From: CANLBN01 sp047629215
GTDB lineage: Bacteria > Pseudomonadota > Gammaproteobacteria > Pseudomonadales > Cellvibrionaceae
Reading direction: 5' to 3'
DNA length: 16,594 bases
Assembly (NCBI GenBank): GCA_047629215.1
Contig: JBLHWO010000060.1
Span: forward strand, 1 to 16,594
Shown: piece by piece, positions 7,148 through 16,121 of the stretch
Layout of the letters: the number at the start of each line of letters is the position of its first letter
Numbering within the stretch: the first letter of the stretch is position 1
The notes under the pieces: generated by a model
Database searches by the model: none
Seen by the model: the letters and a program-made list of their open reading frames with translations, nothing else
What the model was told of the DNA's origin: nothing
Program-made: the position numbers and the translations under genes

Positions 7148-9511
7148 TCAATGTCTAGGCGGCGCTGGAGCTAACACTTCGCGCGAACCATTATGCCCCG
7201 CTTCGCTAATAACGCCCGCCATTTCCATGGTTTCAATCAATCGTGCCGCACGATTATAACCAATGCGTAGTTTTCGTTGAACAGAAGAGATTGATGCTTT
7301 ACGTGACTCGCATACAAATGCTACTGCTTCGTCATAGAGAACGTCGCTTTCTTCAACATTTTCTTCATCCGTTGTCGTCAATCCGGGTACCGGAATATTA
7401 TTTGCACTTTCATCAATGACATCTTCGAGATAGTTAGGTTCCCCACGACGCTTCCAATCAGCAACTACATTGTGGACTTCATGGTCGTCAACAAAGGCAC
7501 CATGAACTCGTGTAGGCATATTGGTGCCCGATGGTAGATACAGCATGTCACCATGGCCAAGCAATTGGTCGGCCCCGCCTTGATCGAGAATTGTTCGCGA
7601 GTCAATTTTAGATGAAACTTGGAAGGCAATACGTGAAGGCACATTCGCTTTAATCAAACCGGTAATAACGTCGACAGAAGGGCGTTGAGTGGCAAGCAGA
7701 AGGTGAATGCCGGCTGCCCGAGCCTTTTGTGCAATTCGAGCAATTAATTGCTCTACTTTCTTACCCACAATCATCATCATATCGGCAAATTCATCAATCA
7801 CGATAACAATAGCAGGCAACGACTCTAAAGCCGGTGCAGTGGCGATTGCCTGACCCGCTATAAACTCTTCTTCGGGACGCCAAAGTGGGTCTAAAATAGG
7901 TTCGCCTTTTTTTATCGCATCTTCAACTTTGCGATTGTAACCTGCTAGGTTACGCACACCCATTGAAGCCATTAACTTATAGCGTCGCTCCATTTCGCCT
8001 ACACACCAACGAAGACCGTTAGCAGCATCTTTCATATCGGTAATAACCGGCGTGAGTAAATGTGGAATTCCTTCGTACACGGAAAGTTCCAACATTTTTG
8101 GATCGACTAATATTAAGCGAACTTCTTTTGGGCTTGATTTATAAAGTAGACTCAAGATCATGACATTAATGCCGACTGATTTACCCGAGCCGGTTGTTCC
8201 CGCAACTAATAAATGTGGCATTTTAGCCATGTCGGCGACAATGGGTTGGCCGGCAATATCGTGACCCAGCGCCAGGGTCAATGGAGATTTCGACTGCTCA
8301 TAAACGCTAGAGGCGAGCACCTCACTCAACCTAACCATTTCACGATGCTCATTAGGAATTTCAATCCCCATGACGGTTTTGCCTGGAATAACTTCTACGA
8401 CACGCACACTAACAACTGCCATGGAGCGTGCAAGATCTTTTGCAAGATTAGTTATGCGGCTAGCTTTCACACCCGGTGCGGGCTGAATCTCAAAACGAGT
8501 CACAACCGGCCCAGGTAAAACTGAAACCACTTCGGCTTTTACACCGAAATCAAGTAATTTTAATTCTAGCAAGCGTGACATCGCATCTAGAGACTCTTCG
8601 GAATAGCCTTGATTATCTGAATGTACCGCAGGATCTAATAAACTAAGGGGGGGTAATTCACCGGTTACAGGCCCATCAAATAACGTCGCCTGCTTTTCTT
8701 TTTCAACGCGCTGACTTATCGTAGGCTTAGCCGCTGGTGCTCTAATGGCAGGCGATATTCTTTCTTTATTTTTTTGTATTTTTATTTCAAAATTTTCTTT
8801 ACGATGTTGTAAGGTTGCCCGAACCTCTTTTTCCTCTTGTTTTTTTAGTCGATACTCATTGGTACGATCTGTTACCCATGAACAAAATTGTAAGGTATAA
8901 AAACCGACGCTATCCATAAGGCGTAACCAAGATAGATCGGTAAAAATAGTGATGCCGAATAACCCCATTGCGATCAATAATAAATTAGCGCCGATAAAAC
9001 CAAAAGCAGCTTCAACTGCATCCGTAACCGATACGCCTAAAATACCTCCATTAGAAATTGGCAAGTTAGCACTTTGATCTCCAAATTGAATAGCAACTAT
9101 GCCTGTGCCTGCCACGACAACTAAGATCAAGCCAACAACACGCACTAAGAACATTAAAATATCAAAAGGCGAAGCTTCATTGCGCTCCATAAATACACGC
9201 CACACACGATAAGCAATCATCAATGGAAATAAATAAGCTAAATAGCCAAAGAGCGAGAAAAAAAGATCAGCTGTCCATGCCCCAGCTGGCCCTGCGGTAT
9301 TTTGAATAGCTTGATTCGACCCTGTGCTCGACCAGGCAGGATCATTAGCTGAATAAGAAGACAATGCGAGCAATAAATAAACACATAGTAGTAGCCAGCC
9401 GATTAAGGCGCCTTCTTTTATGATGCGCAATAATGCGTGCTGAATAGGTGAAATTTCATCGCTGCTTGCTGTAAGCGAAGCGCTTAATTTTTTATCGGTA
9501 GCGGATTTCAA
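7148..9511 (-). CDS. ftsK: DNA translocase FtsK
   Basis: A septum-bound DNA pump that clears the chromosome termini and activates XerCD at dif during division. The N-terminal 200 residues hold about four membrane helices (roughly 34-52, 80-104, 116-142, 168-190). A short charged linker follows (about 215-300; E. coli has a far longer one). The motor domain has Walker A GTTGSGKS (438-445), LILVDPKMLELSVYEGIPHL and Walker B IVIVIDEFADMMM (about 568-580), then RIAQKARAAGIHLLLATQRP. The C-terminal winged-helix gamma domain (about 723-787) includes SSVQRKLRIGYNRAARLIE, which reads the polar KOPS sequence. At 787 aa it is the size of the Pseudomonas-type protein. It is first in the minus-strand block and divergent from trxB. 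Confidence 0.97.
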   Translation of the reverse strand: MKSATDKKLSASLTASSDEISPIQHALLRIIKEGALIGWLLLCVYLLLALSSYSANDPAWSSTGSNQAIQNTAGPAGAWTADLFFSLFGYLAYLFPLMIAYRVWRVFMERNEASPFDILMFLVRVVGLILVVVAGTGIVAIQFGDQSANLPISNGGILGVSVTDAVEAAFGFIGANLLLIAMGLFGITIFTDLSWLRLMDSVGFYTLQFCSWVTDRTNEYRLKKQEEKEVRATLQHRKENFEIKIQKNKERISPAIRAPAAKPTISQRVEKEKQATLFDGPVTGELPPLSLLDPAVHSDNQGYSEESLDAMSRLLELKLLDFGVKAEVVSVLPGPVVTRFEIQPAPGVKASRITNLAKDLARSMAVVSVRVVEVIPGKTVMGIEIPNEHREMVRLSEVLASSVYEQSKSPLTLALGHDIAGQPIVADMAKMPHLLVAGTTGSGKSVGINVMILSLLYKSSPKEVRLILVDPKMLELSVYEGIPHLLTPVITDMKDAANGLRWCVGEMERRYKLMASMGVRNLAGYNRKVEDAIKKGEPILDPLWRPEEEFIAGQAIATAPALESLPAIVIVIDEFADMMMIVGKKVEQLIARIAQKARAAGIHLLLATQRPSVDVITGLIKANVPSRIAFQVSSKIDSRTILDQGGADQLLGHGDMLYLPSGTNMPTRVHGAFVDDHEVHNVVADWKRRGEPNYLEDVIDESANNIPVPGLTTTDEENVEESDVLYDEAVAFVCESRKASISSVQRKLRIGYNRAARLIETMEMAGVISEAGHNGSREVLAPAPPRH

Positions 9512-9843
9512 ATAATGGCCTGTTTAAGGTATGGAAACTCTGAGTAAGCGATGACATGTTCAGTGCTTCCTCATATTCATACTACGATTTAAGATCTAAA
9601 TAACTCGTAGTCTCGTCGGTAGTTATTAAAATTGTTATAAAATGTGTATCCGTCGTACTTTTGACCAGATTGCTTAGTCATGCTCAATAAAGGATAGCTA
9701 TGGTCACTATAAAGATCACCGGCACGATCACTGTGTGGATACGAATGTCCATGGTATGATGTGCGCTATTTTACTGACTACAGTTATTTTTTCCATAAGG
9801 TTTCACCACCTTAACACAGTTAATTTGTATTGGAACATGTCTT
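9512..9843. other. Divergent ftsK/trxB intergenic region (332 bp)
   Basis: No ORF or structural RNA gene is recognisable here. It must contain the start signals of both ftsK (minus) and trxB (plus). For trxB an extended minus 10 box is visible and is listed separately. On the ftsK side several AT-rich stretches occur between about 9590 and 9650, but no confident box pair. A leucine-responsive or global regulator site cannot be assigned. Confidence 0.5.
9752..9760 (+). promoter_or_regulatory. Probable extended minus 10 promoter for trxB
   Basis: TGGTATGAT has the TGn extension followed by TATGAT (9755-9760), five of six matches to the sigma-70 minus 10 consensus. No good minus 35 hexamer lies 17 bases upstream, which is usual for extended minus 10 promoters. 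It is about 85 bases ahead of the trxB start. Confidence 0.4.
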
Positions 9844-10788
9844 ATGAGCGTTGATAAACACCACCGTTTACTCATTTTAGGTTCTGGCCCTGCTGGCTAC
9901 ACTGCGGCTATTTATGCTGCTCGCGCTAACTTGAACCCTGTTGTTATTACAGGGATGCAACAAGGTGGGCAATTAACAACCACCACCGAAGTTGAAAATT
10001 GGCCCGGTGGTATAGCGGCCCTACAAGGACCAGACTTAATGGTGCAAATGCAGCAGCACGCTGAGCGCTTCGAAACTGAGATTATCTTTGATCACATCAA
10101 CGAAGTCGACTTAAAAGTTCGTCCCTTTGTCATTAAAGGTAATGACACATACACCTGCGACTCATTAATTATCACTACAGGCGCCTCTGCACGTTACTTA
10201 GGCTTAGATTCAGAAAAAGCCTTTATGGGTAAAGGCGTCAGCGCATGCGCTACTTGCGATGGCTTTTTCTACAGAGATCAAAAAGTAGCCGTTATTGGCG
10301 GCGGCAACACTGCCGTTGAAGAAGCGCTCTACCTTTCCAATATTTGCAAAGAAGTGGTACTGGTTCACAGGCGCGACAGCCTACGCTCTGAAAAGATATT
10401 ACAAGACAAGCTTTTCGCTAAGGCGGAGAATGGTAACGTTACCTTGATGTGGAATCACACTCTAGACGAAGTATTGGGTGATGATAGCGGCGTAACCGGT
10501 ATGCGTGTCAAGAACGTGGGCAATAACGAAACCCTGGATATAGACTTACAGGGCGTGTTTATTGCTATTGGCCATACTCCGAATACCGGTATTTTTGAAG
10601 GCCAGTTAGACATGAAAGACGGCTATATTAAAGTCAATAGCGGCTTGAACGGTAATGCCACACAAACTAGCCTAGAGGGTGTTTTTGCTGCTGGTGACGT
10701 TGCGGATCATATTTACAGACAGGCTATCACCTCAGCAGGGTCGGGTTGTATGGCGGCATTGGATGCTGAAAAATATTTAGACAAATAG
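9844..10788 (+). CDS. trxB: Thioredoxin reductase (NADPH)
   Basis: A cytosolic flavoenzyme that passes electrons from NADPH through FAD to thioredoxin. The 314-aa protein is normal length. The FAD Rossmann motif is LGSGPAGYTAAIYAARA (about 12-28); QGGQLTTTTEVENWPG is the second flavin contact. The redox pair is Cys135/Cys138 in CATCDG. The NADPH motif is IGGGNTAVEEALYLS (151-165), with VHRRDSLR for the 2'-phosphate. The last FAD motif GVFAAGDVAD and AITSAGSGCMAALDAEKYL close the protein. It diverges from ftsK, a pairing also found in Pseudomonas. The next gene in many relatives, aat, is not present here; decayed fragments follow instead. Confidence 0.97.
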   Translation: MSVDKHHRLLILGSGPAGYTAAIYAARANLNPVVITGMQQGGQLTTTTEVENWPGGIAALQGPDLMVQMQQHAERFETEIIFDHINEVDLKVRPFVIKGNDTYTCDSLIITTGASARYLGLDSEKAFMGKGVSACATCDGFFYRDQKVAVIGGGNTAVEEALYLSNICKEVVLVHRRDSLRSEKILQDKLFAKAENGNVTLMWNHTLDEVLGDDSGVTGMRVKNVGNNETLDIDLQGVFIAIGHTPNTGIFEGQLDMKDGYIKVNSGLNGNATQTSLEGVFAAGDVADHIYRQAITSAGSGCMAALDAEKYLDK

Positions 10789-10870
10789 ATTGAAAATCAA
10801 TAAGTTAAAGCTCTTTGTTAAAGTTAAATATAGGAAATAAACCTACTCCTAATGGCATTTATTCCTAATT

Positions 10871-11790
10871 TCAATCACAGCTACTCAAGCTATTTCTCCA
10901 CCCTGAAACAACCGCTGCTGCGTCATCAGCAACAGTAGATGCTAAGGCTGGCACTATTTCGGAATCGACTGCCTGCAGGTAATAAAAGATCATCTTCTGC
11001 ACTGATGTCGATAACTTCATTGGCTAGGATAGCAAAAAAAACGAGCCTTTGCGCCGCAATCAGACCTCAACTGGCTGTTAACTTGATAAGAAACGACATC
11101 TTCTGGGGCTGTTTTCGAGGTTACATTAAAGCATCCGGTCTCACTCAGGTTTTCAGCCAATTCGGCGATGCTGGCCCCATTACTCATTAAGCGATAGATG
11201 GCACCTCCTATTTCCGTAGAACAAAGATCTAAAGCATAAATCTCTCCCACTTGATTTTGCGCGAAACTACCAAGAGTTATCGCAACACTAGTTAATATTG
11301 AGCTATCAGCTTCAGCCTCACTATTAGCTGGAAGGGTAAGAATCGAAGAAATATAAGCATTTCCAAAAATATATTGCCCCAATAATTCAGGCATACCAGC
11401 ACCTCTAATACACGTACCCTACCAAAATAGAGACAGCAACGTTACGGTCATATTGTGTAATGGGTAACTGTAATAGAGGTGACATCACAATTAGCACCGT
11501 TAGAATAGGCGTTTGTTGGCACTTGAGAACGAATATCTAATACGCTATTTATCGTATTAGCAGCGGCATCGTTTTCAAATAAAGCTATCCTGCCGTCGCG
11601 CTGTGCAAGAAGCCAGCCTCCATTATTAATAGGCAACTGTTTCATAGCTATGTAAGCGCATGATTACCCCCATCATTCCCATCTTCGCTTAGACCTGCCA
11701 GACTTTGCTCTTTCGTAAATATCGGAACTTCCTGAAAAAAGCAGCCCGGCAGCAACATATAGACGCCTACAATAAAAGTAATTTAAGTAA
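10871..11790 (-). pseudogene. Decayed PQQ-dependent sugar dehydrogenase-type lipoprotein gene
   Basis: Fragments of one gene appear in order on the minus strand, in different frames. A hydrophobic segment ends in a lipobox LLPGC (codons 11741-11755). Next comes NNGGWLLAQRDGRIALFEND with SVLDIRSQV (within 11448-11645), the first blade of glucose/sorbosone dehydrogenases. Then RGAGMPELLGQYIFG and SFAQNQVGEIYALDL with GGAIYRL (11017-11420), the last blades. A tail LSETGCFN ... VSYQVNSQLRSD ... KARFF follows; it resembles the domain found after such propellers in cytochrome-linked proteins. A frameshift near 11017 leads to NEVIDISAEDDLLLPAGSRF, and a last piece ending WRNSLSSCD stops at 10871. 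Most of the propeller is deleted. It cannot be functional. Confidence 0.7.
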
Positions 11791-12052
11791 GATGGCCTAC
11801 GCCAACAAGCATGGTCTAGTTTACAGTCAGCTACTTTATTGGAGACAATAGTTAAGCCTTGAATCAAGCCCGAGAAAGGAAGAGCCGTTTTCCTTTGTAA
11901 AAATCAAACCAGCACGAGCCGTAAGTACCCTGATCCCTATTGAACGATTTATGAGCACATCCAAGCGTGAGAAGAGCCGCGGTAAACGGCCCCTTTATTG
12001 TTAACGGAGATGACGCCGCTAAAGCGTATAAAGTGCATTTTTAGAGCTGCCC

Positions 12053-12211
12053 TTATCTTAAGACCCGCAATGCGGCTACATGCTCTAAAATTTGAATATC
12101 ACTGATTACAGGCTCCGTGACATAGCCCTCCACATCAATAATATTGTAAGCAATATTCGCACGACTCTTATTTACCATATCAATAACATTGATCTGATGG
12201 CGAGTAAAAAC
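12053..12211 (-). pseudogene. C-terminal fragment of D-3-phosphoglycerate dehydrogenase (SerA, ACT domain)
   Basis: The minus strand encodes HQINVIDMVNKSRANIAYNI, then IDVEG, then LEHVAALRVLR before the stop at 12053. This matches the end of the ACT regulatory domain of SerA-type dehydrogenases, where NINVIDMVNKSRG and the final VxxVRxL are conserved. The frame is open upstream to 12283, but residues before VFTRHQ do not resemble SerA. The NAD-binding and catalytic domains are absent. Only about 50 codons of a gene of some 390 or more remain, so this is a relic left by deletion. Confidence 0.65.
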
Positions 12212-12385
12212 AAGGGTATACTCACTATGCGCTTTCAGTCCAATCTGGATAAAAAAGGTTCGATTTTGGCTTGTCTTACTCAAAAACTTGGAGCTTAAGC
12301 GGTAAAAATGTTCGAGAATTTAGGGTAAAATACAAAGCATCGGGGGGGAAAAGGTAGTTTATACTTCCTATACTCGGCAAGCCTC

Positions 12386-15300
12386 TTATTGATCACCAGT
12401 GTCTGATCGTGGCTCGGCAGGCGCCTGAGTATTTACATAATGTTCATGTGTGACAATCATACCCCTTAAGAAATCAAGGTCACGCTGGTGATTGACCTCC
12501 CGACCGACCAGCTTGAGCAGTGAATCTGCCAGAAAATTCGGTACCTCACCCTCGGTAATAGGCCTTGACGAAGCAATTTTTAAGATGGCTCTTGCTTTGT
12601 TGATATCTTGCTTTTGGATCAAGCATAATTTTCCGACGCCCAGCAATTCACGCGTGGGCACGCCATCCGTCAGGGCCGCGAGAAGTGCGGATCGTCCCTC
12701 GGCAGACAGGCTGTTGTCACTAGAGCCGAAGACTGTATCGGGCAATTTCGCGAACAATACTTCGAGTCGTTTTTGCGCTGGTACAAACTCAGCGATCCGA
12801 ACTAAGGTAGACAAGCCATCGGCCTCTAGATTAGAGGCTAAACCCTCCAGACGAGCGGTGAAGGTGACCTCTTTGGCCAGCCGGCTTACTGGCGCCGCAT
12901 CGCCTATATCCACTGAAGAAAGGCTTTCCACTAGATCGTCAGCATATTGTTTAAATGAATCGTTGAGATTCCAAGCGTACATAACCATGCCAACGGAGGC
13001 GCGTATGTTGTTGTGATAGGTTTCCATAAATTGAAGATGATCTGCATCCGTCTTATCGGATGGCGTTCTGAGTAAGTTAAAGCTCTTTATAATAATCTCA
13101 ATTTCTTGTTTTGATACATTATGCGTTTTGGCGATAGCCTCTTGCTCTTCATCTGACAGTGCAGAAATAGATCGAGGGTGTTTTTCAACAATAGCCTCCA
13201 GTACCTGGCGGCCCGAAGAGGCGCTGACTTGATTGATGGCTGCCATCATTCTGTCTAGGTGCACATTATAGTTATTACCCCAAGTGTGCCCTAGGCCGAA
13301 GAAGCGTTCAACTAATTGCGCATCACTATCCAATCCTGGATTGATACGCATCAAAAAATTTTTGTCTTCATTCTGTCCATTGATAGTGCAAACGGATGAA
13401 CTTAAAAAACCAAATGTATCGCGCGTGCACGTGCCACAGGTTTCCATTGTGATGGCGAGTACGTGGTTTGGGTTATCGTAGCGCATCACAAACGGCATAC
13501 CTTCCGCATGGCCATCCCCTTCAGACATCTTGGAATCTGGCCAACAATAGTCATTAATAAATTGCGCGCCCTCTATGGCTCGTTGAGTGATAGCGATGCT
13601 ACTATCATGAGACCTTAGGCAGTGGGCCAATAGCTGACCGTTGTTGTTAAGAAAAATATCATCTTGGGCGCTGCTTATCACAACGCTACGTTCTATATTA
13701 CAAAATTGGGCAGCATTATTATTGATCATACTCACGTTACCAGCCATAATTTTGCCACTGCCCAGGCTAGTATATTTTTGGTAGCTTTTACAGAGAATGA
13801 TATTCAGTTTGCCGTTTTCGAGGGCTTTGGGGAAACTAGATACGATTCTATTGAGTTTGTCAGAATGCGTGTCCAGTGTCGTGTCAATGATCACATGTAT
13901 AGGATAATTTTTATCTTTATAACTGCTCAGTGACGCGGATATGCGTTGGATGATGGTCTCAGCTGTTGCAGCATTCATCGTTAAGGAATTATTCAATGCA
14001 GTGCAAATGACTGGGTGCCCAGTTGCCCGCAGGCCACCAATATCTAGAAGACCACTCACTTCAAAGTAGCTGGGAATTTCATCACTGTAATCATCCACAC
14101 GGGCGCCGGTAAACTGCTTGAGTGATTCAGCGATAACTGTGCTCAAAGCGCCCATACCACTTGAGGCAGTGGACAATGATTTAATGCTCACTCCTGTCAT
14201 GTCTGCAATACTGGATACCTGCTTGCAATAGATTTCCTTTTGCAAGCTATTCACAGTATGGCTACTATAGGGTCTAGTGGTATTAAGCAACAAATTGATT
14301 TCGTCTATCAAACAGTCAAACAGTTCATTGGTGCCGACAAAGTCATCTGTGCATTGGCACAGTCCCTCTAAGGTATTCTCAATCTGGCGCAGGCTGTCAT
14401 TAATCAAAGCGCTATTTTGATAATAAGGTATCGTATTTTTTAAGGTCTTCACCAAGGAGAGTGATAGTGCCATCAGGCGCTTAGTATCACCTGGGAAATT
14501 CGCTGCTTTGACTTCATATTGCGGGATTTTTTGTAGTAGGGTATCCAGAGCATTAGCAGATTTTATGTTGACTCGCTTACTTTTGACAACAGGCTGCAAG
14601 TGTTGGCGACCGGATGATAAATAAAGAGCGATACTATCGTAGGAAGGGGTTGCCCCCAGTCTGTGGTGAATTTGATTAATAACCCGATCGATCACTTGTT
14701 TTTTGTCTGGCTCGTCATATTGTGCATTATAATTATAAATTATTGCTTGCAAACCGGATGACAACCGCACAGCTCTTATGGGTTCAGCGCAATAAGTACT
14801 CTCAAGTGACGGGTATAACCCAGTGAGTTTATCCAGAAACTGTCCCGCACCAACAAGCTTCACATCCACCCGATTAGCCGGAGGTACTGGTAGCACACCG
14901 TTATCTTTTGCTTTCTTAATAACAGCATCGAACAGGGGCTCCATACTAGCGTGAGAGTCCCTAAGATAGAGGGTTGAATATTTATGTTTAGTGGCGATTC
15001 CAGCGGGTCTAAGGGACCGAGGTATTGCAGCCCTATGACCATAGCTATTAAACGACGTTCGGTTTACACCGTTTTGACCGTATTCTTTAATCAACTGCTC
15101 CTGTCGAACCTGAGAGGTAGGCACGCCCACTCGCCGTTTGCCAGGTAACTCATAGGAAATGGCCCAACTGTCTTTCACCTTAGCCGCCGCTATGGACTGT
15201 CGCCCCTGTTCGGCTAATTGTGTATTTGCATCAGTAACGCTTATCCCCTCAGGACGATCAACAAACGGTTGAATTTGAGCGCGTGCGGTATCCCCTGAAA

Positions 15301-15841
15301 GGGAGTCGATAATTTTTGGGTCGGGTGTAAGCACATCATAGCAACCACTCTCCAGATAATGCAGACAAATAGGCGGTTTCTCTATATCGATTTCTTTTGG
15401 ACCTGGGGGCAGGCTGAGCCTACTAGCATCACTGACCCTATACGTGTATTTTCCTGTAGATTTAAGAACGCGAATTTCGCGGCCCGCCACATGGGCGAAT
15501 AAAAGCGGGGCAAACTTCATCGTATCTTCAGACAGTGTTGGACTCGATTGTGTGAGAGACTTTAGCGCTTTTATTCCCTCCCTACCACCTAACTCAGGAA
15601 TTTTCTCTAACACGCTCTCATTTCTTTCGATGTATTCCTTAACGCCCTTCTTCAGTGAGTGTGCCTCGCCCCCAATATTCGTCATCATAGCTTGAAGAAA
15701 GTTTTTCTTCATATCTCGGGTTATTTCCGTTCTCCCGAAATCTGACTTCAGAAACTGTTCTTGTTTGGTCGTTGCTTCAGAAGAGGTAGAAGAGACAACG
15801 GGGGTAGAAGCGCCTAGGGATTTATTATTTACAGAATACAT
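12386..15841 (-). CDS. Large protein (1151 aa) with a Cys/Met-metabolism PLP-enzyme-like domain; possible effector
   Basis: No whole-length family is recognised. Residue numbers count from a TTG two codons upstream (15847); ATG at 15839-15841 is the likelier start. Residues 5-35 are Ser/Thr-rich and disordered-looking. Residues 40-175 recall an OTU fold but lack its Cys and His. Residues 527-855 carry cystathionine gamma-synthase landmarks: PYSS (Tyr527, like MetB Y46), SSGMGAL (563-568, phosphate loop), HVIIDTTL (Asp655, pyridine contact), SYQKYTSLGSGKIMAG (Lys691, Schiff-base lysine) and FLMRINPGLD (Arg834, like MetB R361). The tyrosine-glycine, glycine-aspartate and lysine-arginine distances are close to those of MetB. 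The second phosphate contact (MetB R48) appears replaced by Ser529. The C-terminal 270 residues look helical. There is no signal peptide or membrane helix, and the Shine-Dalgarno is weak. Confidence 0.8.
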   Translation of the reverse strand: MYSVNNKSLGASTPVVSSTSSEATTKQEQFLKSDFGRTEITRDMKKNFLQAMMTNIGGEAHSLKKGVKEYIERNESVLEKIPELGGREGIKALKSLTQSSPTLSEDTMKFAPLLFAHVAGREIRVLKSTGKYTYRVSDASRLSLPPGPKEIDIEKPPICLHYLESGCYDVLTPDPKIIDSLSGDTARAQIQPFVDRPEGISVTDANTQLAEQGRQSIAAAKVKDSWAISYELPGKRRVGVPTSQVRQEQLIKEYGQNGVNRTSFNSYGHRAAIPRSLRPAGIATKHKYSTLYLRDSHASMEPLFDAVIKKAKDNGVLPVPPANRVDVKLVGAGQFLDKLTGLYPSLESTYCAEPIRAVRLSSGLQAIIYNYNAQYDEPDKKQVIDRVINQIHHRLGATPSYDSIALYLSSGRQHLQPVVKSKRVNIKSANALDTLLQKIPQYEVKAANFPGDTKRLMALSLSLVKTLKNTIPYYQNSALINDSLRQIENTLEGLCQCTDDFVGTNELFDCLIDEINLLLNTTRPYSSHTVNSLQKEIYCKQVSSIADMTGVSIKSLSTASSGMGALSTVIAESLKQFTGARVDDYSDEIPSYFEVSGLLDIGGLRATGHPVICTALNNSLTMNAATAETIIQRISASLSSYKDKNYPIHVIIDTTLDTHSDKLNRIVSSFPKALENGKLNIILCKSYQKYTSLGSGKIMAGNVSMINNNAAQFCNIERSVVISSAQDDIFLNNNGQLLAHCLRSHDSSIAITQRAIEGAQFINDYCWPDSKMSEGDGHAEGMPFVMRYDNPNHVLAITMETCGTCTRDTFGFLSSSVCTINGQNEDKNFLMRINPGLDSDAQLVERFFGLGHTWGNNYNVHLDRMMAAINQVSASSGRQVLEAIVEKHPRSISALSDEEQEAIAKTHNVSKQEIEIIIKSFNLLRTPSDKTDADHLQFMETYHNNIRASVGMVMYAWNLNDSFKQYADDLVESLSSVDIGDAAPVSRLAKEVTFTARLEGLASNLEADGLSTLVRIAEFVPAQKRLEVLFAKLPDTVFGSSDNSLSAEGRSALLAALTDGVPTRELLGVGKLCLIQKQDINKARAILKIASSRPITEGEVPNFLADSLLKLVGREVNHQRDLDFLRGMIVTHEHYVNTQAPAEPRSDTGDQ

Positions 15842-16121
15842 TGGCAAACCAAAACTAAAGTAATAACAGAAAAAAACTTACAGCAGTTATTTACAGCTGC
15901 TAACAAAGTAAGTGGCCCTATTGATGATAATGTTCCCAGTGGAGTGGCATACTAAATCTGGCCACTTAGTTAAAAAGCCAAAAACCACTATAAAAACAAA
16001 CATTTACGCAATTATTTTTATTAGAAGATAGAGCATTTTTTACTGCCCGCTGTTAAAATAAGCCTTGTTTTGTAATATTTTGGTATTTTTTCCTTTAAAC
16101 GTCGTGATTTATGAGCCTGCC
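15842..16121. other. AT-rich upstream region of the large gene
   Basis: 280 bases without a convincing ORF. It holds the presumed promoter of the 1151-aa gene (minus strand), though no clear box pair is visible, plus a 9-bp inverted repeat listed separately. Its right part is probably the leader of the transposase fragment that starts at 16122. Confidence 0.4.
15909..15968. repeat. 9-bp perfect inverted repeat, possibly an IS end or operator
   Basis: TAAGTGGCC (15909-15917) is mirrored by GGCCACTTA (15960-15968), and AGTGGC recurs at 15943-15948. Multiple AGTGGCC-like repeats occur at the ends of some insertion sequences (IS21-type), and the site lies beside a transposase fragment. It is also about 70 bases upstream of the large minus-strand gene and could be a regulator site. 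Identity is not settled. Confidence 0.35.

Noticed and set aside
10789..10875. Terminator after trxB
   Set aside because: Only short imperfect stems (such as ATTGA-AAA-TCAAT) without a T-run; not good enough to call.
11673..11867. 64-aa minus-strand ORF before the PQQ dehydrogenase relic
   Set aside because: A neighbouring frame of the same stretch gives a lipobox and flows into the relic, so this frame is a by-product of frameshifts.
11868..12052. Open plus-strand frame without a start codon (about 45 codons, basic)
   Set aside because: No start, no ribosome site and no recognised similarity; placed between two decayed genes, it is most likely chance.
12492..13016. 174-aa plus-strand ORF opposite the large gene
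   Set aside because: Low-complexity Ser/Arg/Ala composition typical of an antisense shadow of a long minus-strand gene.
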